A stretch of 44,745 nt of DNA from CAZJKE01 sp964546585. Its GTDB lineage: Bacteria; Planctomycetota; Phycisphaerae; Phycisphaerales; SM1A02. The notes beneath the pieces were generated by a model, which did not search any database, was not told where the DNA came from, and was given only the letters and a program-made list of their open reading frames with translations. A program made the position numbers and the translations under genes. Location of the stretch: the NCBI GenBank assembly GCA_964546585.1, contig CAZJKE010000013.1, positions 1 to 44,745 of the forward strand. Reading direction: 5' to 3'. This document shows, in pieces, positions 32,031 through 40,503 of the stretch (positions are counted from its first letter, which is position 1; every line of letters begins with the position of its first letter).

Positions 32031-33749
32031 CTACCGCGCAAGCCAGGCTGTCAGGTCCTCGGCGCTCATGCAGTTGATGCACCCAGTTGAATTCAACCAG
32101 CCTCTCCGAGCAGTCATGATGCCGTACCGCAACTGGTCGAAGTCGATCGGGGCGTGCGCATCGGTATCGATGGCTATCCACGCGCCACCATCGACGGCGG
32201 CTCGCACATGCGTGTCCCGCAGGTCGAGCCGCCAACTGTTCGAGTTCACCTCAAGTGCAGTCCCTCGTTCGGCCGCCGCAGCGACGAGCGTTGGCATATC
32301 CGGCTCCAGACCCGGCCGGGCGTTGATCAACCTGCCGGTCGGATGCCCGATGATGTGGACAAGTGGATGCTCGATCGCCCGAAGCAAACGTTTCGTCGCT
32401 TTGTCAGGCGATTGTCTCAATGCAACATGCGGCGACGCCACAACGATGTCGAGTGTCGCCAGCACATCGTCCTCGTAGTCCAGACGCCCGTCCGCAAGAA
32501 TGTCGACTTCGCTTCCCGCAAGAAGCCGAATACCAGGCGTTGCAGCATCTACTTCGCGAATGGCGTCGATGTGCCGAGCAAGTCGATCCTCATCCAGCCC
32601 GCCGGCCTGCGCAGATGACTTGCTGTGATCCGTAACGGCAACCGTGTGATATCCGCGTCGCATTGCTTCGGCGGCGAGTTCTTCGATGGACATCTGGCCG
32701 TCGCTCGCCGTGGTGTGGCAGTGCAGGTCGGACTTGATGTCACCGACTTCGATGAGCTCCAGTGTTGATGTCTGCTCCATTTCAGCCCGGCCCTCACGCA
32801 CCTCCGGGGGCTGCCACGGCAGATCGAGGTTGGCGTACAACTCTTCCTCGGTTCGGGCGGCGATAGCCACGACGCCACGGTCCTGCGGGGGACCATCGCC
32901 GCCGTCGTCGGGATACAGTCCATACTCGTTGAGGCGCAGCGACCGGGTCTGCGCCCGTTCCCGCAACTGGACATTGTGGTCCTTGCTTCCCGTGAAGTAG
33001 AGCATCGCGGCGCCGAATGCTTCCTCTTCAACGATCCGCAGATCAACCTGCATGCCCCGTTCGAGCCGCACGCTGCACTTCGTGTCACCGCGGGCAAGGA
33101 CCTTCGTAACTCCCGGCATTGTGCAGAAGGACTCCGCGAGTTTCTGCGCATCGCCGACGGCAAGAAGATCAATGTCGCCGACTGTATCGCGGCCGCGCCG
33201 CAACGAGCCCGCATGCGCAACACGAGTTGCATTCTTGCCCAACATTTCCTCGATCGACTCGGCCAACGGAAGCACTTCACCCAACCTCATTCGCCCGCCC
33301 GATTTCTCCATGAATGCGATCGAGTCGGCGATGTTGCCCACCGACTTCGCGCCCATGCGAGGCAGCAGTTCGAGGCTACCGTCATCGATCGCCGCCTTGA
33401 GTGACGCAATGTCGGTAATGCCGCCGTCCTGCCAGAACAGGCGCACGGTCTTGGGCCCGAGCCCGGGCACCGCCATGACCTCGAGCAGGCCGTCGGGAAT
33501 CTCCTCAAGCAAGGCGTCGTGCGCCTCGATGCGGCCGGTCTCCAGGTACTCTGCGATCTTCGCTGCGCTGCCCTTGCCAATCCCTGCAATGGACGACGGT
33601 TTCTCGAAATCGCCAATGCCCTGCGGGAGATCCTCAAGGATGCCGGCGACCTTCGAGTGGGCGTTGATACGGAACTGGTTCGCACCGGTGATTTCCAGCA
33701 GCGTCGCCATCTCATGGAAGAGTCCGGCCAGTTCTTGATTGACAGTCAT
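32031..33749 (-). CDS. polX: Family X DNA polymerase with PHP domain
   Basis: 572 residues with the standard bacterial PolX layout. An 8-kDa helix-hairpin-helix domain (1-145) precedes the nucleotidyl-transferase core with Asp192, Asp194 and Asp236 (GSLRRGRDTVGDIDLL; MQVDLRI). A C-terminal PHP phosphoesterase domain starts at His343/His345 (DLHCHTTASDG). It fills short gaps in base-excision repair, and the PHP part supplies 3' processing. The ATG shares its A with the recG stop (TGATG), so expression is coupled to recG. Confidence 0.93.
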   Translation of the reverse strand: MTVNQELAGLFHEMATLLEITGANQFRINAHSKVAGILEDLPQGIGDFEKPSSIAGIGKGSAAKIAEYLETGRIEAHDALLEEIPDGLLEVMAVPGLGPKTVRLFWQDGGITDIASLKAAIDDGSLELLPRMGAKSVGNIADSIAFMEKSGGRMRLGEVLPLAESIEEMLGKNATRVAHAGSLRRGRDTVGDIDLLAVGDAQKLAESFCTMPGVTKVLARGDTKCSVRLERGMQVDLRIVEEEAFGAAMLYFTGSKDHNVQLRERAQTRSLRLNEYGLYPDDGGDGPPQDRGVVAIAARTEEELYANLDLPWQPPEVREGRAEMEQTSTLELIEVGDIKSDLHCHTTASDGQMSIEELAAEAMRRGYHTVAVTDHSKSSAQAGGLDEDRLARHIDAIREVDAATPGIRLLAGSEVDILADGRLDYEDDVLATLDIVVASPHVALRQSPDKATKRLLRAIEHPLVHIIGHPTGRLINARPGLEPDMPTLVAAAAERGTALEVNSNSWRLDLRDTHVRAAVDGGAWIAIDTDAHAPIDFDQLRYGIMTARRGWLNSTGCINCMSAEDLTAWLAR

Positions 33750-35854
33750 CAGGCAACATCCCCCAGACCGAGCCCTTCGCCGAACGCCTTCAACAACCTC
33801 GCCCGCAGCAACGGCGCATCGGAGAGATCGGGGTTGCGGGCGATCCAGTCGATTGCATCGCGGCGTGCCATCCGCAGCAAGTCGAAATCGCGGGGGAGCC
33901 GCGCGATGCGGAAGGGGGCCAGCCCGCTCTGGCGGGCTCCGAACAGTTCACCAGGTCCACGAATCTCAAGGTCCCTCTCAGCGATGACGAAACCGTCGGT
34001 GGTTTCCACAATGGCATCCAGCCGCTTCTGCGCATCTTCGGTCGATGACTCTGCGATCATCGCGCACACACCCGGCAGTTCTCCGCGGCCGACTCGTCCC
34101 CGCAACTGGTGCAACTGAGAGAGACCGAATCGATCGGCATGTTCGATGACGATCATCGTCGCGTTCGGCACATCCACGCCGACTTCAATGACGGTCGTCG
34201 CGACCAGTACATCCAGTTCGCCCTCGCGAAATTGCCTCATGATTCGCTCTCGCTCATCCGCCTTGGTGCGACCGTGGACACCCGCAACCCTGCACCCCTG
34301 AAGATACCCGTCCTGCAGCATGTCAGCGTGCGTGGTGACTGCCTTGAGCCCCGAGTCCGTGTCGTCCACCAAGGGCACGACGACATATCCCTGCTGCCCG
34401 CGACTGACGAGATCGGCCAGATGGCCGTAGACCTTCACTGCGTTGTCAGGGTCGACCAGCCGGGTCGTGATGGGCGTTCGCCCGGGAGGAAGGCCGGAGA
34501 TCGTCGACACATCGAGGTCGCCGAAGATGGTGAGTGACAGCGTTCGGGGAATCGGCGTCGCGGTCATGACCAGTGCGTGCGGGACACCGTGTTCATCACC
34601 GGCCTTGCTGCGGAGTGTCGCTCGCTGGTGGACACCGAAACGATGTTGTTCATCGATGACGGCGACCGCAACCGAACGGAATGCCACATCGCCGGTCAAT
34701 AGTGCATGGGTGCCCACAACGATGTCGATCGATCCATCAGCGATGCCTGTAATTGTCTCGCTGCGCCGAGCGGCCGGGAGCGAACTTGTCAGCAACGCAA
34801 GGCGGACCTTCGACCCTGCGAGCAGTTCACAGAGTGTCTGGAAATGCTGTTCCGCAAGTAGTTCGGTCGGAGCCATGATCGCAGCCTGATGGCCGCATGC
34901 GACGGCCATGAGCATTGCATGCATGGCAACCACGGTCTTGCCCGATCCCACATCTCCCTGCAGCAATCGATTCATGGGAGTCTGGCCGACCAGATCTCCA
35001 GCGATTTCTTCGATGACCCGCTCCTGCGACTCCGTCAACGTGAAGGGCACGCGGGCGGTTATGCGGCTGCGAATCTCGTCATCCCACCGAAGTGGTGGCG
35101 CGTGCAACGTGGATTGCCGCACATGCCTCCTTCGCATGACGCCGAGTTGCAGCATCAGCAGTTCGTCGTAGGCGAGCCGCCGACGCCCCTCGCGTACGTC
35201 CTCCTCGCCGGCAGGTCGGTGCATGAGACGCCACGCCTCCGCGAGCGTCGGCAACGATCGTTCGCGGCGAAAGTCATCCGGGAAGTGATCTTCGATGTGA
35301 GGAAGCGCATCGTCGAGTACCTGTTCTACCAACCTCGCAATGAAGGGCGATGTCACGCCGTCCCCGGCGGGATACACCGACGCCAAGCACTCGGACGGTG
35401 AAGGCGGCGGATCATCAATGTCAATCTCGTGAAACCGAGGATTCGCCATCTGCAGCGAGTCCTTGTATCGCGAGAGCGTGCCGTGCAGGCGAATCTGTGT
35501 ATCGGGGTGCAGTTTCCTTGCCACCCAGGATTGGTTGAACCAGTTGACCGTCATGGTGCCACTGTCGTCTTCGACATCGACCTCCACTCGACGAGTTCGC
35601 CCACGCCGCGGTCGCATGGCGGTGACGACTGCATCGATGGTGACCAGATCACCGCACCGCTCTCGCTCACCGAGCAGTGCATCGGCCTCGGCAATAGTGA
35701 TGCCGCCGTGGTTCTCCTCGTACCCCCTCGGTGCATGCTTTATCAGATCTGCAACCGTTGTCAGGCCCAGCGATTGCAACGCCTCGATCTTCGGAGGATC
35801 GACCCCGGGAAGCGAGGACAGTGGCGTGCGAAGATCAAGCGAAGTGTGTGTCAT
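33749..35854 (-). CDS. recG: ATP-dependent DNA helicase RecG
   Basis: 701 residues (E. coli: 693). It remodels stalled forks and Holliday junctions. An N-terminal wedge/OB domain (LSSLPGVDPPKIEALQSLG; MTVNWFNQSW) precedes the helicase core with Walker A GDVGSGKT, DEQHRFG as the DExH box, MTATPIPRTL, and motif VI QLRGRVGRG. ATG 35854 begins the family N-terminus; codons further upstream run into the xseA promoter. It is divergent from xseA with 29 bases between the starts. Confidence 0.95.
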   Translation of the reverse strand: MTHTSLDLRTPLSSLPGVDPPKIEALQSLGLTTVADLIKHAPRGYEENHGGITIAEADALLGERERCGDLVTIDAVVTAMRPRRGRTRRVEVDVEDDSGTMTVNWFNQSWVARKLHPDTQIRLHGTLSRYKDSLQMANPRFHEIDIDDPPPSPSECLASVYPAGDGVTSPFIARLVEQVLDDALPHIEDHFPDDFRRERSLPTLAEAWRLMHRPAGEEDVREGRRRLAYDELLMLQLGVMRRRHVRQSTLHAPPLRWDDEIRSRITARVPFTLTESQERVIEEIAGDLVGQTPMNRLLQGDVGSGKTVVAMHAMLMAVACGHQAAIMAPTELLAEQHFQTLCELLAGSKVRLALLTSSLPAARRSETITGIADGSIDIVVGTHALLTGDVAFRSVAVAVIDEQHRFGVHQRATLRSKAGDEHGVPHALVMTATPIPRTLSLTIFGDLDVSTISGLPPGRTPITTRLVDPDNAVKVYGHLADLVSRGQQGYVVVPLVDDTDSGLKAVTTHADMLQDGYLQGCRVAGVHGRTKADERERIMRQFREGELDVLVATTVIEVGVDVPNATMIVIEHADRFGLSQLHQLRGRVGRGELPGVCAMIAESSTEDAQKRLDAIVETTDGFVIAERDLEIRGPGELFGARQSGLAPFRIARLPRDFDLLRMARRDAIDWIARNPDLSDAPLLRARLLKAFGEGLGLGDVA

Positions 35855-35883
35855 TTCCCCACAGGCAGGATACCATCGAGGCG
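35855..35883. promoter_or_regulatory. Overlapping divergent promoters recG/xseA
   Basis: Two -10-like hexamers share one core, GGATACC (35868-35874). On the + strand TACCAT (35871-35876) ends 7 bases before the xseA GTG. On the - strand TATCCT (35872-35867) ends 12 bases before the recG ATG. Polymerases could not open both at once. No strong -35 is seen on either side. Confidence 0.45.
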
Positions 35884-37086
35884 GTGTCTGATACGAACGC
35901 AAAGCCGCTGACCGTCTCGCAACTCAGCGAACAGATCAGGGATGTGCTGGATGGAGCGATCCCCCGGGTCGCTGTTCAGGGGCAGGTCAATCGTCCCAAC
36001 TGCACCAGGCACTGGTACTTCACGCTGACCGATGGCGAGTGCAGGATCGACTGCGCCATGTGGGCTTCGCGGACGCGAGGTTTCGATCAGCCGAAGGACG
36101 GGGATGAGGTGATCGTTGCCGGCAAAGTGGACCACTATCCAAAGGGCGGCCGTACCCAACTGATCGTTGACTCCATCAAGCCGCTTGAGACAAAGGGCGT
36201 GATGCAACTGCAACTCGAGGCCCTCATGAAGGACCTCTGTGAACTGGGTTGGTTCGATGATGCGGCAAAGAAACCGCTACCGGAGTACTCGCGTGGTATT
36301 GCGGTCATTACCAGCGCAACCTCGGCGGCCGCCGCCGATGTCATCAAGACTGCCGCGCAGCGATGGGCTGCTGTTCCACTCACAGTCGTCAATGTCCCAG
36401 TGCAGGGGGACGCGGCGCCGGCCATGGTCGCGCGTGCCATCCGCGCGGTCGACAAGAACGCCGAGCGTCTCGGCATCGACGCGATCATCGTCACACGCGG
36501 CGGCGGTTCCACGGAGGAACTCTGGTGCTTCAACGATCGCTTCGTGGCGAAGGCGACATTCGAATGCACGACGCCGATTGTCGCGGCCATCGGGCACGAG
36601 ATCGACACTACGGTCATTGAACTGGTGGCCGACAGGCGAGCCTCCACGCCGACACAGGCGGCGATGCTGCTGGTTGCGGATGCTGAGGAACTTGCGGAGA
36701 TGATCGATCACTTGCGGAAGCGTCTTGCCGGCTCCGTTGCCTCTTCACTGCATGCGCGGGGCCGCGAAGTGGCCCAGCGTGATGCATCGCTCGCCAGAGC
36801 TCGCCCGCACACGGTTCTGCGGCGGCGGCAGGAGCGACTGCTGCGAACGCTCGGGCAGTTGCAAGCGGCGATGTCCACCTCTGTATCCAACGCCCAGCGG
36901 CGGCTTGAAGGGGCTGCCCGGACGCTTGCGGCCGTTGGGCCACAGGCTGTCCTTCAGCGGGGTTTCAGCCTGACCCGAGACAGCGATGGGAATATTGTGC
37001 GGTCGAGAGAAGGTGTTTCCGACGGCGAGCAGATCACGACCATCCTCGCCGACGGATCCATCGCGTCGCGAGTAGAGTGTCCATAG
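35884..37086 (+). CDS. xseA: Exodeoxyribonuclease VII large subunit
   Basis: 400 residues (E. coli: 456). It degrades single-stranded DNA with XseB. An N-terminal OB fold (TVSQLSEQIRDVL, RHWYFTLTDGECRIDCAMWA) precedes the catalytic domain (VITSATSAAAADVIKTAAQRW; RGGGSTEELWCFND; GHEIDTTVIELVADRRAST). A coiled-coil tail binds the small subunit. The start is GTG 35884, which gives MSDTNAKPLTV; upstream codons overlap recG. Its TAG is followed at once by the xseB ATG. Confidence 0.94.
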   Translation: MSDTNAKPLTVSQLSEQIRDVLDGAIPRVAVQGQVNRPNCTRHWYFTLTDGECRIDCAMWASRTRGFDQPKDGDEVIVAGKVDHYPKGGRTQLIVDSIKPLETKGVMQLQLEALMKDLCELGWFDDAAKKPLPEYSRGIAVITSATSAAAADVIKTAAQRWAAVPLTVVNVPVQGDAAPAMVARAIRAVDKNAERLGIDAIIVTRGGGSTEELWCFNDRFVAKATFECTTPIVAAIGHEIDTTVIELVADRRASTPTQAAMLLVADAEELAEMIDHLRKRLAGSVASSLHARGREVAQRDASLARARPHTVLRRRQERLLRTLGQLQAAMSTSVSNAQRRLEGAARTLAAVGPQAVLQRGFSLTRDSDGNIVRSREGVSDGEQITTILADGSIASRVECP

Positions 37087-37314
37087 ATGGCACAGCAACC
37101 ACAATTGCCGCCTCCCGAGACACTCTCGTTCGAGGCAGCGGCCGACGAATTGGATGCCATCGTCAGGCGAATCGACAATGGCGAACTCGAGTTGGAGCAG
37201 ATGATGACCGAGCACGCCCGCGGACAGGCGCTGGTGCGGAGGTGCGGTCAATTGCTCGAGGACGCTGAGCAGCAACTCAAGAGCGTCGATGTCGATGACA
37301 TCGAAGGTACCTGA
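37087..37314 (+). CDS. xseB: Exodeoxyribonuclease VII small subunit
   Basis: 75 residues. This helical protein has the XseB pattern: LSFEAAADELDAIVRRIDNGELELEQMM, then the second helix with LVRRCGQLLEDAEQQL. Several copies bind the XseA coiled coil. The ATG abuts the xseA stop with no gap, keeping the subunits in balance. Confidence 0.93.
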   Translation: MAQQPQLPPPETLSFEAAADELDAIVRRIDNGELELEQMMTEHARGQALVRRCGQLLEDAEQQLKSVDVDDIEGT

Positions 37315-37319
37315 GCGGC

Positions 37320-38726
37320 GTGCTGCTGTTTACGCAACTCTCAGCCGACGATTACCTCTTTCGAGCGGCCATGCTCGAACATCTCCCCGCCGCAGTCTTT
37401 CTGTTCGTGTTCGGCGCTTGTGTCGGCAGTTTCTTGAATGTTGTCGTCTATCGCCTCCCCCGAAACATGCGGCTGCTCATTCCACCGAGCAGATGTACCA
37501 GTTGCGACCATCGGCTTCGGTTCTTCCGCGAAAACCTACCCATTCTCGGCTGGATTGCATCGCGAGGCCGCTGCAGGTATTGCGGCGAGCGGATCTCCAT
37601 CGAGTATCCGGTCATCGAAGCAACGGTCGCCTGCATGTTTCTTCTTGTCTATGCGCTGGCGTATTGGATTCCCACTGGCACACCATTCTTCGGTGAAGTG
37701 TTCGGGCAATGGTGGCATGCCAACGGGCTTGCCCGATCCCTGCCCATGTACATCGCACTGATGGGCTTGCTCTGCGGCCTGCTCGCGATGACGCTCATTG
37801 ATGCGAGGACCTTCACGATCCCAATACAGATTCCAATTGTGGTGACCTTCATTGCTCTCGTGTGCAGCGTGTGGCAGTCGTTGATCGACACTGCGCATAC
37901 GACCGCACAGACCTGGCCCATGCCCGGGGTGGACTGGACTTGGGCGGGCGGGGCGATCGGCGGCTGGATCGGCGTGCTTCTTTCCACGCTGCTCCTGCGA
38001 GCGGGCATTTTCAAGCCGAGTTTTGCCGATTACGAGGACTTCGTCGACGAGGGTGAGGTGCTGGGCGAGTACCCCCACGCAAGGCGTGAAGTTCTCCGCG
38101 AGTGCGTATTCCTGTTGCCCGCGGTCATTGGATTTGCTGCCGGATGGATGCTCGGATACGAAGGCGGCGCTCCGCCCCTGGCGATGCAGGCGATCGGCGG
38201 CAGCCTGCTCGGGTATCTCGTTGGCGGGGGGCTCGTCTGGGCAATCCGCATCCTTGGAACGTTCGCATTTGGCCGCGAGGCGATGGGCCTCGGTGATGTC
38301 CACCTGTTGGGCTGCGTCGGAGCAGTGCTGGGATGGTGGGATCCGATTCTCATATTCTTCATTGCTCCCTTCAGCGGTCTCCTCTGGGCGGCCGTCTCGG
38401 CCGCTCTCGCCTCGGCGCTGCACCGACCGCGACGCGAGATTCCCTACGGCCCGCACCTGGCTGTGGCCGCTGCTGCGGTGATCTTCCTTCATCCGTGGGT
38501 CATGGATGGCTGGCGAATCCTGCTTCCGGGAACATCGTTGCCCGGCGACGGACTTGTCGAATCCCAGGATTCGGGCGAAATTGAGAGGCGGGATGACTGG
38601 ACAAGTGGAGCAATGTTCGATTCAATGCGTGTGGTAATCGTCGCCGCACGCAGCGGCAGGGCTGGACACGAGGTCCCGCCTGATCACGATCCATGGTCCT
38701 CTGAAACGGAGAAAGGACACGCATGA
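37320..38726 (+). CDS. Prepilin peptidase (A24), long C-terminus
   Basis: 468 residues; typical PilD/GspO enzymes are about 270-290. It would cleave and methylate type IV pilin-like precursors. The N-terminal FGACVGSFLNVVVYRLP and the two zinc CxxC pairs (CTSCDHR; CRYCGERI) are intact. Catalytic Asp residues are seen in LIDARTFTIP and GLGDVHLLG. Extra length comes from a loop in the middle (about 225-260) and a hydrophilic tail of about 70 residues. GTG 37320 lies 5 bases after xseB; ATG 37371, directly before the first membrane helix, is an equally good start. No pilin genes are in the window. Confidence 0.83.
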   Translation: MLLFTQLSADDYLFRAAMLEHLPAAVFLFVFGACVGSFLNVVVYRLPRNMRLLIPPSRCTSCDHRLRFFRENLPILGWIASRGRCRYCGERISIEYPVIEATVACMFLLVYALAYWIPTGTPFFGEVFGQWWHANGLARSLPMYIALMGLLCGLLAMTLIDARTFTIPIQIPIVVTFIALVCSVWQSLIDTAHTTAQTWPMPGVDWTWAGGAIGGWIGVLLSTLLLRAGIFKPSFADYEDFVDEGEVLGEYPHARREVLRECVFLLPAVIGFAAGWMLGYEGGAPPLAMQAIGGSLLGYLVGGGLVWAIRILGTFAFGREAMGLGDVHLLGCVGAVLGWWDPILIFFIAPFSGLLWAAVSAALASALHRPRREIPYGPHLAVAAAAVIFLHPWVMDGWRILLPGTSLPGDGLVESQDSGEIERRDDWTSGAMFDSMRVVIVAARSGRAGHEVPPDHDPWSSETEKGHA

Positions 38727-39367
38727 TGCGACACAGATGGATAATGACTTGCACGGGGCTTGCACTTGGCTGCGCGATGGTCGGGTGCCAGGACAACATC
38801 AAGAAAGAAAATTCGCTTCTCAAGGAGGAGAACACGGAACTCCGTGCGCAGTACAGCGAGGCGGTAGAAGCACTGAGCGCCGCTGATCAGGATCTTCAGC
38901 GATCCTATGAAGAGTTGCGTGCGGAGCGGGAGTTGGCCGAGTCACTGGCCAATCGTCCGCCGGAAGTGACCATGACGATCTTCGAGCAGATCGAAGGTGT
39001 CGATGCATCTTTGACGGACAAGGAACTGACGCTCACCGTCGCGAGCGATCTACTCTTCAACTCGGGCAGCGCGTCTCTGCGATCATCGGCCAAGTCGACG
39101 CTTTCGAATGTCGCTGACGCCCTCCAGTCACGCTATCCCAACAAGTCGATCGTGATCAAGGGGTATACGGATTCCGACCCGATCAAGAAGAGCGGCTTCA
39201 AGAGCAATTGGCATCTTGCCTTTGATCGCGCTTGGGCCGTTCGGAATTACCTTGTGGCCAAAGGCATCAACGAAGATCGCATGGCGATCGAGAGTTTCGG
39301 CCCGACCCATCCGCTGGGCACCAAGGCCGCCAGCCGCCGCGTCGACATCGTTGTCGTGGACAGTTGA
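38723..39367 (+). CDS. OmpA-family lipoprotein
   Basis: 214 residues. A lipoprotein signal ends in the lipobox MVGC. A coiled coil spans about 30-75 (SLLKEENTELRAQYSEAVEAL). An OmpA-like domain covers about 100-213 (DLLFNSGSASLRSSAK, NWHLAFDRAWAVRNYL, SRRVDIVVV). VKGYTDSD replaces the usual GHTD, but the binding Asp and Arg are present. The start overlaps the prepilin peptidase stop (ATGA) and has a ribosome site, GGAGAAAGGA. It is similar in design to the lipoprotein at 26710-27543. Confidence 0.87.
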   Translation: MMRHRWIMTCTGLALGCAMVGCQDNIKKENSLLKEENTELRAQYSEAVEALSAADQDLQRSYEELRAERELAESLANRPPEVTMTIFEQIEGVDASLTDKELTLTVASDLLFNSGSASLRSSAKSTLSNVADALQSRYPNKSIVIKGYTDSDPIKKSGFKSNWHLAFDRAWAVRNYLVAKGINEDRMAIESFGPTHPLGTKAASRRVDIVVVDS

Positions 39368-39400
39368 GGTCTACCGACGCGTCCTTCAGACGCGGCGTGG

Positions 39401-39414
39401 TACCCTGAGGGGTC
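39401..39414 (+). promoter_or_regulatory. Putative -10 before rhomboid-tgt-yajC-secDF
   Basis: TACCCT (39401-39406) ends 8 bases before the ATG at 39415. The intervening GAGGGGTC could instead serve as a weak ribosome site on a longer message. No clear -35 is visible. Confidence 0.35.
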
Positions 39415-40503
39415 ATGGGCGTTCATGACCGAGACTATGCCCGGGCTGGTACCCGGCGCGTCGGCCCGGGGGCTCCGCGTGGGCGTGGCTTGCCGCGGCC
39501 GGGGTGGTCCGTCAATACCTGGATCATCGCTGCCTGCGTAGCCGTCTTCGTGATCGGGGGTTTCCTGCCCTTTGGCCTCATGATGGATGGGCCACCAATC
39601 GCCACCGGCGATGTCGTGGCGGTGCAACCAAAGGCTCTGCAAGGCGTCGTTGGCGGCGGGGACACCAGCGTCATACACGATGTGAGTGGCGAGCGGTTCT
39701 TGGCGCTGCCGCTGACGGAGCAAGGCCAGACTGTGGCGTGGCAGCCCGTGCTTCCAACGCCGCTGTTGCAGAAGTGGCTGCATTTCTCGACGGATCGGGG
39801 GTTTCTGGCCGTCCAGTTCTGGAGGTTCGTTGGCTTTCAGTTCCTGCATGCGAATCTGACGCACCTGGTCTTCAACATGATCGGCTTGTTCTTCTTTGGC
39901 CCGCTGGTCGAGAAGTACCTTGGGGGCAAGCGGTATCTGGCGTTCTATCTGCTCTGCGGCATCTGCGGCGCCGTGCTCTACCTTGCGCTGAATCTTGCCG
40001 GGTACATCGTTTCGGATGTCATGCAATCCAGCGCGACCGTCCCCGGGCTGTTGTTCAACGACACGGCGACGCCGCTCATCGGCGCATCGGCGGGCGTATT
40101 CGGCGTTCTTCTTGCAGGGGCCTTTCTTGCCCCCAATGTTCGCGTGCTGGTGTTCTTCATTCTTCCGATGAAGTTGGCAACACTCGCATGGGCGCTCGTT
40201 GCCATCTCTGTATTTTCGATACTCTTCGGAGGCCAGAACGCAGGCGGCGAAGCGGCGCACTTGGGCGGCGCGATCGCAGGTTTTTACTTCATCAGGCATC
40301 CGCGGCACTTGCAGGGGTTCTTCGACTTTCTTGGAAGGGTCGATCCGAGTTCCGAACACTTTGCGCTGCGCCAGACACCTTCGGGTCCCGGGGATGTCGA
40401 TCGAATTCTTGACAAGATTCACCGAAAGGGTCTGAAGAGCCTCTCCGCCAAAGAGAAGCGTCTTCTGCACGATGCATCGCGGACACGCCGCGGGGACTCC
40501 TGA
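39415..40503 (+). CDS. Rhomboid-family intramembrane serine protease
   Basis: 362 residues. The catalytic dyad is Ser225 (GASAG) and His282 (AAHLGG), each in a membrane helix. The core helices are typical (FQFLHANLTHLVFNMIGLFFFG). Unusual is a stretch of about 75 residues between the first helix (about 35-55) and the core, which would lie outside the cytoplasm. The C-terminal 60 residues are cytosolic and charged. Substrates are unknown. The stop overlaps the tgt start (TGATG). Confidence 0.88.
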   Translation: MGVHDRDYARAGTRRVGPGAPRGRGLPRPGWSVNTWIIAACVAVFVIGGFLPFGLMMDGPPIATGDVVAVQPKALQGVVGGGDTSVIHDVSGERFLALPLTEQGQTVAWQPVLPTPLLQKWLHFSTDRGFLAVQFWRFVGFQFLHANLTHLVFNMIGLFFFGPLVEKYLGGKRYLAFYLLCGICGAVLYLALNLAGYIVSDVMQSSATVPGLLFNDTATPLIGASAGVFGVLLAGAFLAPNVRVLVFFILPMKLATLAWALVAISVFSILFGGQNAGGEAAHLGGAIAGFYFIRHPRHLQGFFDFLGRVDPSSEHFALRQTPSGPGDVDRILDKIHRKGLKSLSAKEKRLLHDASRTRRGDS

